This document shows positions 6,358-14,494 of a stretch of DNA of 17,219 nt, one piece after another. The DNA is from Desulfovibrio sp. (GTDB lineage: Bacteria > Desulfobacterota > Desulfovibrionia > Desulfovibrionales > Desulfovibrionaceae). The number at the start of each line of letters is the position of its first letter. Position 1 is the first letter of the stretch. The translations under genes and the position numbers were made by a program. Location: assembly GCA_031275955.1 (NCBI GenBank), contig JAISNZ010000014.1, positions 1-17,219 of the forward strand. The letters run 5' to 3'. The notes beneath the pieces are model-generated. The model was not told the DNA's origin and made no database searches. It worked only from the letters and a program-made list of their open reading frames with translations.

Positions 6358-7328
6358 AAGTCAGCAAAGCGCCTCCCATGCGGGAGGAGAGCAGAATTTA
6401 TGTGGCTGGCCACCGGGGCCTTGTGGGCGGCGCCCTTGTCCGGGCGCTGCGCGGGCAGGGTTTCGGCAATCTTGTCCTCCGCCCGCGCGCCGAACTGGAT
6501 CTTTGCCAGCAGCGGGCGGTGCAGGACTTTTTTGCCGCGGAAAAACCGGAATACGTCTTTCTGGCCGCGGCCAGGGTCGGCGGCATCCGGGCCAATGAGG
6601 CCTACCCGGCGGAATTCCTCCGCGACAACCTGCTGATCCAGACCAATGTCATTGACGCGGCCTGCCGCAACGGATGCCAAAAACTCCTCTTCCTCGGTTC
6701 GTCCTGCATCTATCCCCGGGACTGTCCGCAGCCCATCAGGGAAGAATATCTCCTGACCGGCCCTCTGGAGCGGAGCAACGAAGGGTACGCCATCGCCAAG
6801 ATAGCGGGTCTCAAAATGTGCCGGGCCTATCGCCGGCAGTACGGCTTTGACGCCATATCCGCCATGCCGACCAATCTCTACGGGCCGGGCGACAATTTTC
6901 ATCCGCAGGACAGCCATGTCCTGCCGGCCCTTATCCGGCGGTTCCACGAGGCGAAGGAGAGCGGGGCGAAATCCGTGACCATCTGGGGCACGGGGAGGCC
7001 GAGGCGGGAGTTTTTGTATGCCGAAGACGCGGCGGACGCCCTGGTCTTGCTGATGCAGCGCTATTCCGAAGACGAGCCGGTCAATGTGGGCAGCGGCCAG
7101 GAGGTGACGATCCTGGAGCTGGCCGAGCTGGTGGCCCGGACTGTCGGCTATGAGGGCGAATTCCGGCTGGATCCTTCCCTGCCTGACGGCACGCCGCGGA
7201 AACTTCTGGATGGGAGCGTCCTGGCGCGTCTCGGCTGGAAAGCCGGAACAGCCCTGCCCCAGGGCCTTTTGGCGACCTACCGGGGGTTTTGCGGGACGGA
7301 TTTTTGTCACTCCCCGTTTCCCAGGTAG
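6354..7328 (+). CDS. fcl: GDP-L-fucose synthase (3,5-epimerase/4-reductase)
   Basis: Fcl (WcaG) epimerises and NADPH-reduces the Gmd product to GDP-L-fucose. Seen: the dinucleotide loop GHRGLVG at residues 19-25, GSSCIYP at 115-121, and YAIAK with Y145 and K149. The residues equivalent to E. coli S107, C109, Y136, K140 and H179 all appear shifted by exactly 9 (S116, C118, Y145, K149, H188), so the catalytic set is complete. The length of 324 aa is normal. The ATG at 6354 shares ATGA with the gmd stop and has a GA-rich site just upstream. An earlier ATG in the frame at 6315 lies inside gmd and was rejected. The 3' end runs 22 bp into the oppositely oriented livF. Confidence 0.96.
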   Translation: MKVSKAPPMREESRIYVAGHRGLVGGALVRALRGQGFGNLVLRPRAELDLCQQRAVQDFFAAEKPEYVFLAAARVGGIRANEAYPAEFLRDNLLIQTNVIDAACRNGCQKLLFLGSSCIYPRDCPQPIREEYLLTGPLERSNEGYAIAKIAGLKMCRAYRRQYGFDAISAMPTNLYGPGDNFHPQDSHVLPALIRRFHEAKESGAKSVTIWGTGRPRREFLYAEDAADALVLLMQRYSEDEPVNVGSGQEVTILELAELVARTVGYEGEFRLDPSLPDGTPRKLLDGSVLARLGWKAGTALPQGLLATYRGFCGTDFCHSPFPR

Positions 7329-8032
7329 GCGATCTGGACGTCGGGATTGCGCAGCAGGGCGGAGGCGCTGTCCGCCAGGGCGATGCGTCCCACTTCCAGC
7401 ACATAGCCCCGGGAGGCGAGCTGTAAGGCCGCGCGGGCGTTTTGTTCCACCAGGATTACGGTGACCCCGGCGGCGTTGACCTCGCGCACGGACTGGAAGA
7501 TGGCCCGGGCCAGGATGGGGGCCAGACCCAGGGAAGGCTCGTCCAGGAGGAGGACCTTGGGGGCGCCCATCAGGGCGCGCCCGATGGAGAGCATTTGCTG
7601 TTCGCCGCCGGAAAGGGTGCCGGCCAGTTGATTCAGGCGTTCTCGCAGGCGGGGGAAAAGCTCGAAGATCCAGTCCAGGGTCGCGGCGGCGCCCGCCCTG
7701 TCGCGGCGGGTGAAGGCGCCGAGTTCCAGGTTTTCGCGCACTGAGAGGAGGGCGAAGATCCGCCGGCCTTCCGGGGCCTGGGTAATGCCCCGGCGGACGA
7801 TCTCATGGCTGGGCAGGGTGTGCAGGGGGCGGCCCTCGAAAAGGATGGCCCCGGCGCTGGGGCGGAGAAGGCCGCTGATGGTGGAAAGGGTGGTGGTCTT
7901 GCCGGCGCCGTTGGCCCCGAGAAGGGCGACAATCTCTCCCTGGTTGACGCTAAGGGAGATGCCGCGCAGGGCTTCCACGCTCCCGTGGGAGACCCGGAGG
8001 TCGCGCAGTTCCAGATAGGCTGATTCCGGCAT
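7307..8032 (-). CDS. livF: Branched-chain amino-acid ABC transporter ATP-binding protein LivF
   Basis: This is one of two ATPases that power the LivHM permease, on the cytoplasmic side. Seen: Walker A GANGAGKT at residues 39-46, Q-loop ITQAPEGRRIF (Q85), signature LSGGEQQ at 140-146, Walker B LLLDEPSLGLAP from 161, and ILVEQNA, where LivF proteins characteristically have Q in place of the switch histidine. At 241 aa it is of usual length. It is the last gene of the liv operon, starting 4 bp after the livG stop. Its terminal 22 bp overlap the end of fcl on the other strand, so no stand-alone terminator fits between the two operons. The substrate class follows from the full operon and is not proven. 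Confidence 0.96.
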   Translation of the reverse strand: MPESAYLELRDLRVSHGSVEALRGISLSVNQGEIVALLGANGAGKTTTLSTISGLLRPSAGAILFEGRPLHTLPSHEIVRRGITQAPEGRRIFALLSVRENLELGAFTRRDRAGAAATLDWIFELFPRLRERLNQLAGTLSGGEQQMLSIGRALMGAPKVLLLDEPSLGLAPILARAIFQSVREVNAAGVTVILVEQNARAALQLASRGYVLEVGRIALADSASALLRNPDVQIAYLGNGE

Positions 8033-8036
8033 GGGC

Positions 8037-8798
8037 TTACCCGTCCGAGCCCAGGTAGGCGTCGATCACCTGGGGATTGCCTTTGACCTGGGCCGGCGTG
8101 CCTTCGGCGATCACAGCGCCGTATTCCAGGACGATAACCTTGTCGCAGATCTTCATCACCAGATTCATGTCGTGCTCAATGAGCAGGACGGTGACGCCCC
8201 TGGCCTGGATGGCCGCGATCAGGCCCATGAGATCGGCTGTTTCCTGATCGTTCATGCCCCCGGCGGGTTCATCCAGAATCAGGAAGCGGGGGTCCGAGGC
8301 CAGGGCGCGGGCGATTTCCAGAAGGCGCTGGTTGCCGTAGGAAAGGCTTCCGGCCGGATCGGCATGGCGTTCGTCCAGGCCCGCGAAGGCCAGTTCGCGC
8401 ATGGCGCGCTCCACGGCCGCCCGTTCCTCGCGCCGCTGGGAGGGGGGGCGGAACAGGGAGGAGAACAGTCCGGCCCGCATCCGGCAGTGGCAGCCGGAGA
8501 GGACGTTCTCCAGCACGCTCATCTCCTGGAAAAGGCGGATATTCTGGAAGGTGCGGGCAATGCCCAGGCGGACGATGCTGTGGGTGGGTAGCCCGGTGAT
8601 GGGGCGGCGGTCGAAGATGATTTCGCCGGAATCCGGACGGGAGTTGCCGGTGATCAGGTTGAAGACCGTGGTCTTTCCGGCTCCGTTCGGCCCGATCAGG
8701 CCGACAATGGCCTTTTCCTCCACCTCAAGGGAGATGCCGGCCACGGCCACCAGACCGGAAAAGGTTTTGAACAGGTTGCGCAGCGCCAGGAGGCTCAT
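8037..8798 (-). CDS. livG: Branched-chain amino-acid ABC transporter ATP-binding protein LivG
   Basis: This is the second ATPase of the Liv importer. Seen: Walker A GPNGAGKT at residues 36-43, Q-loop ARTFQNIRLF (Q85), the LivG-type signature LSYGNQRLLEIARAL from 152 (LSYG rather than LSGG), Walker B LILDEPAGGMN from 173, and the switch histidine in LLIEHDM (H209). GGMN plus EHDM separates LivG from LivF. The 253 aa length is typical. The start ATG overlaps the livM stop (ATGA), and livF follows after 4 bp. LivG and LivF presumably form a heterodimer under LivH-LivM. Confidence 0.96.
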   Translation of the reverse strand: MSLLALRNLFKTFSGLVAVAGISLEVEEKAIVGLIGPNGAGKTTVFNLITGNSRPDSGEIIFDRRPITGLPTHSIVRLGIARTFQNIRLFQEMSVLENVLSGCHCRMRAGLFSSLFRPPSQRREERAAVERAMRELAFAGLDERHADPAGSLSYGNQRLLEIARALASDPRFLILDEPAGGMNDQETADLMGLIAAIQARGVTVLLIEHDMNLVMKICDKVIVLEYGAVIAEGTPAQVKGNPQVIDAYLGSDG

Positions 8799-9811
8799 GT
8801 CCCCTCCGCGCCGCCCCGGCGTCCGAGGGCGCGGGGAAAGACGCCCGTCAGCCCGCGCAGGTCATAGCGGCGGCGCCGGGCCGGGATCAGGCCCTGGGGG
8901 CGGAAAACCATCATGATCACCATGGCCGCCCCAAAGGCCAGCATGCGGGCCTGGGAAAAATCCCGGAAGATTTCCTGAAGCCCGATGAGCAGGAAAGACC
9001 CCAGAACCACCCCGGCGATGCTGCCCGAGCCTCCCAGAATGACGATGGCGAAGAGCATGACGGATTGGCTGAAGGTGAAGGATTCCGGGTCCACCAGGCG
9101 CATCTTGACGGCCAGGAGGGTTCCGGCCATGCCGGCCCAGAACGCGCCCAGGACAAAGGCCTGGATCTTGTACAGGCTGATGTTGATCCCGCAGCCGGCG
9201 GCGGCCACCTCGTCCTGCTTGATGTACTTGAGGGCCCGGCCAAAGCGGGAATTTTCCAGCAGGGAGCAGAGGATGACGGTCAGACCGGCGAAGGCCCAGA
9301 TGAGATAGAACAGATCCGCCGGGGTGGTCAGGCGCAGGCCGAAGATCTCGGCCCGGCTGATGCCGGAGATGCCGTTGGCTCCGCCGGTGAGGTCGAAGAC
9401 GTTGTTGAGCAGGACGATGCGCACGATTTCCACCACCCCGATGGTCACCACCAGGAGGTAGTCGCCGCGCAGGCGGATAATGGGCCCGGCCACCAGAAGG
9501 GCGAAGAAGGCGGCGAGCAGCCCGGCCACGGGCATGGTCTGCAGGATGGGCCAGCCGTGGGAGGTGTTCAGGATGGCGGAGGCATAGGCGCCGACGGCGA
9601 AAAAGGCCGTATGCCCCATGTGGAAAAGCCCGGCGTAGCCGAGGATGATGTTCAGGGACAGGGCCAGGATCAGGTAGATGCCGATGTCGTTCAGGGCCCC
9701 GATCTGGACGGCGCCGCCGCCGTCCACGCCAAAAAGGCGCAGCAGGGGAGGGGTCGCGGCCAGACAGGCAAAGAAGGCGAGCCAGCGGAGCGGTGGGGAG
9801 AGGAGGCTCAT
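8795..9811 (-). CDS. livM: Branched-chain amino-acid ABC transporter permease LivM
   Basis: This inner-membrane permease subunit forms the channel with LivH. Seen: a highly hydrophobic 338-aa protein with about eight to nine membrane segments, and the family blocks LSLNIILGYAGLFHMGHTAF near residue 52, GDYLLVVTIGVVEIVR in the middle, and GGSGSIAGVVLGS with MMVFRPQGLIP near the end. The C-terminal tail is Arg/Gly-rich and presumably cytoplasmic. The ATG at 9811 overlaps the livH stop (ATGA), and its own stop overlaps livG in the same way, so stoichiometry may be set by coupling. Confidence 0.95.
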   Translation of the reverse strand: MSLLSPPLRWLAFFACLAATPPLLRLFGVDGGGAVQIGALNDIGIYLILALSLNIILGYAGLFHMGHTAFFAVGAYASAILNTSHGWPILQTMPVAGLLAAFFALLVAGPIIRLRGDYLLVVTIGVVEIVRIVLLNNVFDLTGGANGISGISRAEIFGLRLTTPADLFYLIWAFAGLTVILCSLLENSRFGRALKYIKQDEVAAAGCGINISLYKIQAFVLGAFWAGMAGTLLAVKMRLVDPESFTFSQSVMLFAIVILGGSGSIAGVVLGSFLLIGLQEIFRDFSQARMLAFGAAMVIMMVFRPQGLIPARRRRYDLRGLTGVFPRALGRRGGAEGT

Positions 9812-10713
9812 ACCTTGTCCGCCACCCTTTCGCCCAAAAGGCCTGTGGGCCGGAAAATCAGAATCAGGATCAGGGTGAAAAAGGCGATGGCGTCCTTCCA
9901 GGCGATGGAGATATAGGCGGCCCCCAGGGCCTCGATGACCCCCAGGAGGATGCCGCCCGCCATGGCCCCGGGAATATTGCCGATGCCGCCGAGAATGGCG
10001 GCGGTGAAGGCCTTGAGGCCGTACCCCACTCCCATGTCGTAGCGGATCTGGCCGTAGAGCAGGCCCACCATAACCCCCGCGGCCGCGCCAAGGGCCGGCC
10101 CGATGAGGAAAATCAGGGAAATGATCCGGTTGACGTTAATGCCCATCAGCCGGGCCGCGCCCTGATCCAGGGAAACCGCGCGCACGGCCGCGCCGGTGCG
10201 GGTGTGGTGGATGAACCAGAACAGCAGGCACATGAGCAGAACAGAGGAGGCGAAAATCAGGATCCGGATCAGCGGGATCTCCACCCCGAGAACGGAGACG
10301 ACCACGCTGGGCAGGATTCCGCCGGGATAGACCAGGGCCTTGGTGCCGTAAACCAGCATCATGGCGTTCTGAAAAAAGATGGAGGCCCCCAGGGCGGAAA
10401 CCACCGCCGCGAGCCGGTTGGACTGGCGCAGCGGGCGGTAGGCCACCCGCTCCAGAAAATAGCCCGCAATGGCCACCAGACCCATGGCGAAAATAAGGAG
10501 CAGGAACACCACCCCAACTCCCCCCATGAAATCCGAAAGCCCAAGGGTCACCAGCAGGGTGAAGCCGAGATAGGCCCCCAGAGCGAAGAGCTCGCCGTGG
10601 GCGAAATTGATCAGCTTGAGCACGCCGTAAACCATGGTGTAGCCCAAGGCAATCAGGGCGTAGATTCCCCCCACGGCCAGACCGTTCGTCAACTGCTGCA
10701 AAAATTCCTGCAT
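9808..10713 (-). CDS. livH: Branched-chain amino-acid ABC transporter permease LivH
   Basis: This is the partner permease of LivM. Seen: 301 aa with about eight hydrophobic segments; the N-terminal FLQQLTNGLAVGGIYALIAL followed by GYTMVYG and INFAHGELF is diagnostic of LivH. Further blocks are GGIGNIPGAMAGG and the terminal IFRPTGLLGE. I chose the ATG at 10713 because it aligns with LivH N-termini. The frame is also open to a TTG at 10758, which would add residues unlike the family. The ribosome site is weak (GGA 5-6 nt upstream). It follows livK after 50 bp. Confidence 0.94.
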   Translation of the reverse strand: MQEFLQQLTNGLAVGGIYALIALGYTMVYGVLKLINFAHGELFALGAYLGFTLLVTLGLSDFMGGVGVVFLLLIFAMGLVAIAGYFLERVAYRPLRQSNRLAAVVSALGASIFFQNAMMLVYGTKALVYPGGILPSVVVSVLGVEIPLIRILIFASSVLLMCLLFWFIHHTRTGAAVRAVSLDQGAARLMGINVNRIISLIFLIGPALGAAAGVMVGLLYGQIRYDMGVGYGLKAFTAAILGGIGNIPGAMAGGILLGVIEALGAAYISIAWKDAIAFFTLILILIFRPTGLLGERVADKV

Positions 10714-10763
10714 GGTCGTCCGCAGTAAATTACCATTGAAAATGTGATCTTTGCGCAATTGCG

Positions 10764-11879
10764 CTACGGAACAAGAACAAATTTTCCCCGGGCATCAACC
10801 TCATACAGGCGGTACAGATCTCCCACGCGATCTCCCTTCTCGTCAAAGGAAATCTTGCCGGACAGGCCGTCAAAATCCTTCAGATCCCGGTGCAGGTAGG
10901 CGGCAATGGCCTCAGGGTCCGTCCCCCTGGCCTCTATGGCCGCGGCCAGGACGTTGAAGGCGTCGCCCGCCAGCACCGGCCAGATGGAACTGGGCATGGA
11001 CCGGTATTTGGCCTTGTAGGCGGCCAGAAAGGCCTTGGCCTGGGGGGTGTCGATATCCTCCGGCAGGGCGGGGGAGATGAAACGATACCCTTTGGCCGCT
11101 GGGCCGGCGATTTCCACCAGGCCGACATTGTTGGTGGCGTCGCCGCCGATCATGGGCGCGAACCATTTCATTTCCGCCATCTGGCGCAGGAGCAGGCCGG
11201 CCTCGGTATAGTAGCCGGTAAAGAGAATGGCCTCGGGGTTGATCCCCTTCAGCTTGGTGAGAATGGCGCTGTAGTCGCGCTCGTTGGGCTGCAGGGCGTC
11301 GTAGAAAATGATCTCGGCGATCCCGTCCTTGAGAATTCTGTCCCTGGACTCCTCGGCCAGACCCTTGGCGTAGACGGAGTTGTCGTGCAGGATGGCGATT
11401 TTTTTGTAGCCGAGTCTGGCGATGGTTTCGGCGGCCACTCGGCCCTGTTCGTCATCGCGCGGACAGGTGCGGAAAAAACGGGCAAAGCCCTTGGCCGTCA
11501 GCCGGATGGAGGTGGAGCCCGTGGCGATCTGGACAATGCCGGCCTCGGCGTAAATCTCCTGGGAGGCCTCGGTTATGGCGGAGCCATAGGTGCCGATGAC
11601 CACGGGCACGCCCTTGGCCGTCAGGCGGTTGGCCGCGTTGCCCGCGTCCCGGGGAGTGCTGCCGTCGTCTTCCACCACGAGTTCGACCGCGGCGCCGTTG
11701 ATGCCTCCGGCCTTGTTTTTTTCCTCCACCAGAAGCCTGACCAGTTTTTCCATATCTTCCCCTTCACTGGCATAGGCGCCGGTCAGGGGGGCCATGAGGC
11801 CTATTTTTACGTTGGCGGCCATGGCGGGGCTGAGCGTTGCCAGGAGAAAGAGCGCCGCCGGAAGCAGGTATCGTTTCAT
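10764..11879 (-). CDS. livK: Branched-chain amino-acid ABC transporter periplasmic binding protein
   Basis: This captures ligand in the periplasm and hands it to LivHM. Seen: signal peptide MKRYLLPAALFLLATLSPAMA with a cleavage site before ANVKIG, then a type-1 periplasmic-binding fold beginning VKIGLMAPLTGAYASEGEDM and including IGTYGSAITEA, LHDNSVYAKGLAEE and ILFTGYYTEAGLL. The length of 371 aa is typical. The ATG at 11879 has an ideal AAGGAG 6 nt upstream. The frame runs further to 11954 but without a ribosome site, and that extension would bury the signal peptide. It is the first gene of livKHMGF. Ligand specificity (Leu/Ile/Val or another amino acid or amide) cannot be read from the sequence. 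The symbol livK is by family; livJ is equivalent. Confidence 0.94.
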   Translation of the reverse strand: MKRYLLPAALFLLATLSPAMAANVKIGLMAPLTGAYASEGEDMEKLVRLLVEEKNKAGGINGAAVELVVEDDGSTPRDAGNAANRLTAKGVPVVIGTYGSAITEASQEIYAEAGIVQIATGSTSIRLTAKGFARFFRTCPRDDEQGRVAAETIARLGYKKIAILHDNSVYAKGLAEESRDRILKDGIAEIIFYDALQPNERDYSAILTKLKGINPEAILFTGYYTEAGLLLRQMAEMKWFAPMIGGDATNNVGLVEIAGPAAKGYRFISPALPEDIDTPQAKAFLAAYKAKYRSMPSSIWPVLAGDAFNVLAAAIEARGTDPEAIAAYLHRDLKDFDGLSGKISFDEKGDRVGDLYRLYEVDARGKFVLVP

Positions 11880-11910
11880 GCCGTACTCCTTGGTAAAAAG
11901 ACTGTGGGGC

Positions 11911-11939
11911 ATTGTGATCAAAATACGCGGAAATGGCAA
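11911..11939 (-). promoter_or_regulatory. Candidate sigma-70 promoter for the liv operon
   Basis: On the minus strand, TTGCCA (11939-11934) and CACAAT (11916-11911) are separated by exactly 17 bp, 32 bp before the livK ATG. Five of six -35 bases and four of six -10 bases match the consensus. A small inverted repeat, CGGAAA...TTTCCG, overlaps the -35 element and could be an operator or the end of the comM transcript. Confidence 0.45.
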
Positions 11940-11957
11940 GTTTCCGTTGCCCATACC

Positions 11958-13490
11958 TCAGGCGGGCCTGTCCAGGACGCGGCAGTTGACGGCCTCGGCG
12001 AGATGGGCGGTGGCGATGGCCTCCTCGCCGTCCAGATCGGCGATGGTGCGGGCGATGCGCAGGATGCGGGTATAGGCGCGGGCGGAAAGGCGCAGGGATT
12101 CCACAGCCGAACGCAGAAAGGCGTGGCCTTCCCGTCCCGGGCGGCAGCAGGCTTCCAGGGAGCGGCCGGAGAGGTCGGCGTTGGCGCGGAAGGGGGAGCC
12201 GCGGTAGCGGGCGTTCTGGACGGCCCGGGCGGCGCGGACGGCCGCGCGCATCTCGGCGGAGGACCGGCCGGTTCTGCCGGCGGCCAGGTCGGCGTAAGGC
12301 ACGGAGGGGACTTCCACATGCAGGTCGATGCGGTCCAGAAGGGGGCCGGAAAGACGGGATCGGTAGCGTTTGATATCCGTGGGGGCGCAGGTGCAGGTTC
12401 TTTGGGGATCGGTAAGGTAGCCGCAGGGGCAGGGATTCATGGCGGCCACGAGCATGAAATCCGCCGGGTAGGTGACGGACTGGACGGCCCGGGTGACGGT
12501 GACAGACCCCTGCTCCATGGGCTGGCGCAGGATTTCCAGGGTATGCTTTTGAAATTCCAGGAGTTCGTCCAGAAAGAGCACTCCCCGGTGCGCCAGGGAG
12601 ATCTCTCCGGGTTTGGGATACATCCCGCCGCCTGTCAGGCCGTATGCGGAGATGGTGTGGTGGGGGGCGCGGAAGGGGCGCTCCCGGATCAGGCTTTGTC
12701 CGGGCCGGAGCAGGCCGGCCACGCTGTAAATTTTCGTCACCTCCAGGGCCTCTTCGAAGGAGAGGGGCGGCAGGACCGAGGGAATGCGGCGGGAGAGCAT
12801 GGTCTTGCCGCTGCCGGGAGGGCCGAGGAAGAGGAGGTTGTGCCCTCCGGCGGCGGCGATTTCCACGGCCCGCTTGGCCTGTTCCTGTCCTTTGACATCC
12901 AGGAAATCCAGGGCGAAGGAATCTTCGCCGGCCGCGTCCGCCGCGCCGGCCCCGGGAGAAAAGGGGGCCGGATCCCCGGCGCCGGCCAGGAAGGCGACGG
13001 CCTGGGTGAGGTGGGCCACGGCGAAAACGGGGACCCCCTCCACCACGGCGGCTTCGCGGGCGTTGTCCGCGGGGGTGAAAATGCCGCGCGCGCCGGAATC
13101 GCGGGCCAGGACGGCCAGGGGCAGGATGCCGGGGACGGGTTTCACCTCGCCGGTCAGGGAGAGTTCTCCGCCGAAGACGTATCCCTGGACGGCGTCTTCG
13201 GGGATCAGCCCCGCGGCCGCCAGCAGACCGACAGCCAGGGGCAGGTCAAAAGCGGCGCTGGTTTTCTTGATGCCCGCCGGGGCCAGATTGACGGTGATTC
13301 GGGCCGGGGGCAGGCGGAAACCGCTGTTGCGCAGGGCGGTGAAGACCCGATCCCGCGATTCGCGGACCACGGCTTCCGCCAGGCCGACCAGGGTAAAGAC
13401 CGGGATGCCGCTCCGGGCGTAATCCACTTCAATGCTCACGGGAAGGGCGTCAACGCCGTGCAGGGAACCGCCGGCGATTTTGACGATCAC
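11958..13490 (-). CDS. comM: ComM/YifB-family Mg-chelatase-like AAA+ ATPase
   Basis: In naturally transformable bacteria ComM is a hexameric helicase that promotes branch migration of incoming DNA; in other bacteria its role is unclear. Seen: an N-terminal Lon-substrate-like domain (residues 1-170, VGLAEAVVRESRDRV and NLAPAGIKK), Walker A GPPGSGKT at 223-230, APHHTIS, Walker B VLFLDE at 304-309, MNPCPCGY at 351-358 with CTCAP at 366-370 (paired cysteines typical of YifB), RLSGPLLDRIDL, and a C-terminal helical domain. The length of 510 aa is normal. The start is GTG at 13490, sharing GTGA with the ddl stop. The assignment to the family is firm. Whether this organism is transformable is unknown, and no other competence gene is in view. 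Confidence 0.94.
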   Translation of the reverse strand: MIVKIAGGSLHGVDALPVSIEVDYARSGIPVFTLVGLAEAVVRESRDRVFTALRNSGFRLPPARITVNLAPAGIKKTSAAFDLPLAVGLLAAAGLIPEDAVQGYVFGGELSLTGEVKPVPGILPLAVLARDSGARGIFTPADNAREAAVVEGVPVFAVAHLTQAVAFLAGAGDPAPFSPGAGAADAAGEDSFALDFLDVKGQEQAKRAVEIAAAGGHNLLFLGPPGSGKTMLSRRIPSVLPPLSFEEALEVTKIYSVAGLLRPGQSLIRERPFRAPHHTISAYGLTGGGMYPKPGEISLAHRGVLFLDELLEFQKHTLEILRQPMEQGSVTVTRAVQSVTYPADFMLVAAMNPCPCGYLTDPQRTCTCAPTDIKRYRSRLSGPLLDRIDLHVEVPSVPYADLAAGRTGRSSAEMRAAVRAARAVQNARYRGSPFRANADLSGRSLEACCRPGREGHAFLRSAVESLRLSARAYTRILRIARTIADLDGEEAIATAHLAEAVNCRVLDRPA

Positions 13491-14494
13491 GGTCCGGCCG
13501 CCTGCCGGCGGCTTCGGGCCAGGCCGAGTTCAATGAGCCGGGCCACGCCGTCGGCCAGGGAGATGCCCGCGGCCGCGAGGGCCTTGGGCAGAAGGCTGCC
13601 GCCGGTCATGCCGGGCAGGGTGTTGACCTCCAGAAGAACGGGCTCTTCTTCGTCCCGGACGATAAAATCGGCCCGGCTGCAGCCGGATATGCCCAAGGCG
13701 CGGTGCGCGGCCAGGGCGCGTTCCTGCACCTTCCGGCTGAGGGCCGCGGAAACGGGCGCCGGGCAGATCTCCTGGGACCCTCCGGGGCTGTACTTGCTCC
13801 GGTAGTCAAAGACGCCGTCGGCGCTGGCGGGTATGATCAGGATGGGCGGCAGGGCCATGGGAACCTCCTCGTCAGGTCCGGCGGGGAGGCGGGGAAGGAA
13901 GACGCCGCCTTGCGCCGGGGGGTCCTGGGAGCCCAGGAGGCCGAGGACGCCGCAGGTCATTTCCGGGCCCCTGACGGCGGGCTCCGCGATGAAGGCGTCG
14001 CCCACGGCAAAGAGGCGGTCCAGGGCCGCCTCCAGATCGCGCGGATCCCTGACCTGTTCCATCTTCAGGGTGGATCCCCCGATATTGTCCTTGATGAACA
14101 CGGGATAGGGCAGATCCAGGGAGAAGCCAGGGGCGGGCCTGGCGGTGAGCAGACGCCAGTCGGCCGTGGGCAGGCCGGCCTCGCGGAAAAGGGTTTTTGC
14201 CGCGGCCTTGTTCAGGGCCAGCAGGGAGGCGGCCGGAGAGGCCCCCTGGTACGGGCAGCCCAGGGTTTCCAGCAGGGCCTGGATGAGGCCGTCTTCGCCT
14301 GGCGATCCGTGCAGGTTCAGGAAGGCGAAATCGCAGGCCCGGGCCTGGGCGGGGATCTCGCCCAGGGAGGTTACGGGGTCCAGGAATCTGACGGCATGTC
14401 CCAGAGTCAGTAGGGTTTCGCGCAGGATCTCGCCGCCGCGCAGGGAAACTTCACGTTCAGCGGACCAGCCGCCCGCTATGAGCAGTATATTCAT
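13487..14494 (-). CDS. ddl: D-alanine-D-alanine ligase
   Basis: Ddl makes the D-Ala-D-Ala dipeptide for peptidoglycan precursors, in the cytoplasm. Seen: an ATP-grasp enzyme with GGWSAEREVSLRGG at residues 8-21, HGSPGEDG at 62-69, FIKDNIGGST at 133-142, FDYRSKYSPGG at 229-239 (the K-Y pair of D-Ala-D-Ala ligases rather than a lactate-type ligase), SRADF at 273-277, and the metal-binding EVNTLPGMT at 289-297. It has 335 aa against about 306 for E. coli DdlB. The excess is mainly a Gly/Pro-rich insertion near 186-214. The ATG at 14494 lies 38 nt inside the upstream HD gene, with GGGGG 9 nt before it. The stop overlaps comM by 4 nt. Confidence 0.95.
   Translation of the reverse strand: MNILLIAGGWSAEREVSLRGGEILRETLLTLGHAVRFLDPVTSLGEIPAQARACDFAFLNLHGSPGEDGLIQALLETLGCPYQGASPAASLLALNKAAAKTLFREAGLPTADWRLLTARPAPGFSLDLPYPVFIKDNIGGSTLKMEQVRDPRDLEAALDRLFAVGDAFIAEPAVRGPEMTCGVLGLLGSQDPPAQGGVFLPRLPAGPDEEVPMALPPILIIPASADGVFDYRSKYSPGGSQEICPAPVSAALSRKVQERALAAHRALGISGCSRADFIVRDEEEPVLLEVNTLPGMTGGSLLPKALAAAGISLADGVARLIELGLARSRRQAAGP

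Noticed and set aside
10890..13805. A 971-codon open frame on the plus strand opposite livK, comM and ddl
   Set aside because: It lies antisense to three well-identified genes, its translation is Gly/Gln/His-rich with no domain, and such frames are expected opposite GC-rich codons.
13487..14494. Ddl as a vancomycin-resistance-type D-Ala-D-Lac ligase
   Set aside because: The omega-loop region reads SKYSPGG with the K-Y pair of ordinary D-Ala-D-Ala ligases, and no vanH or vanX is nearby.
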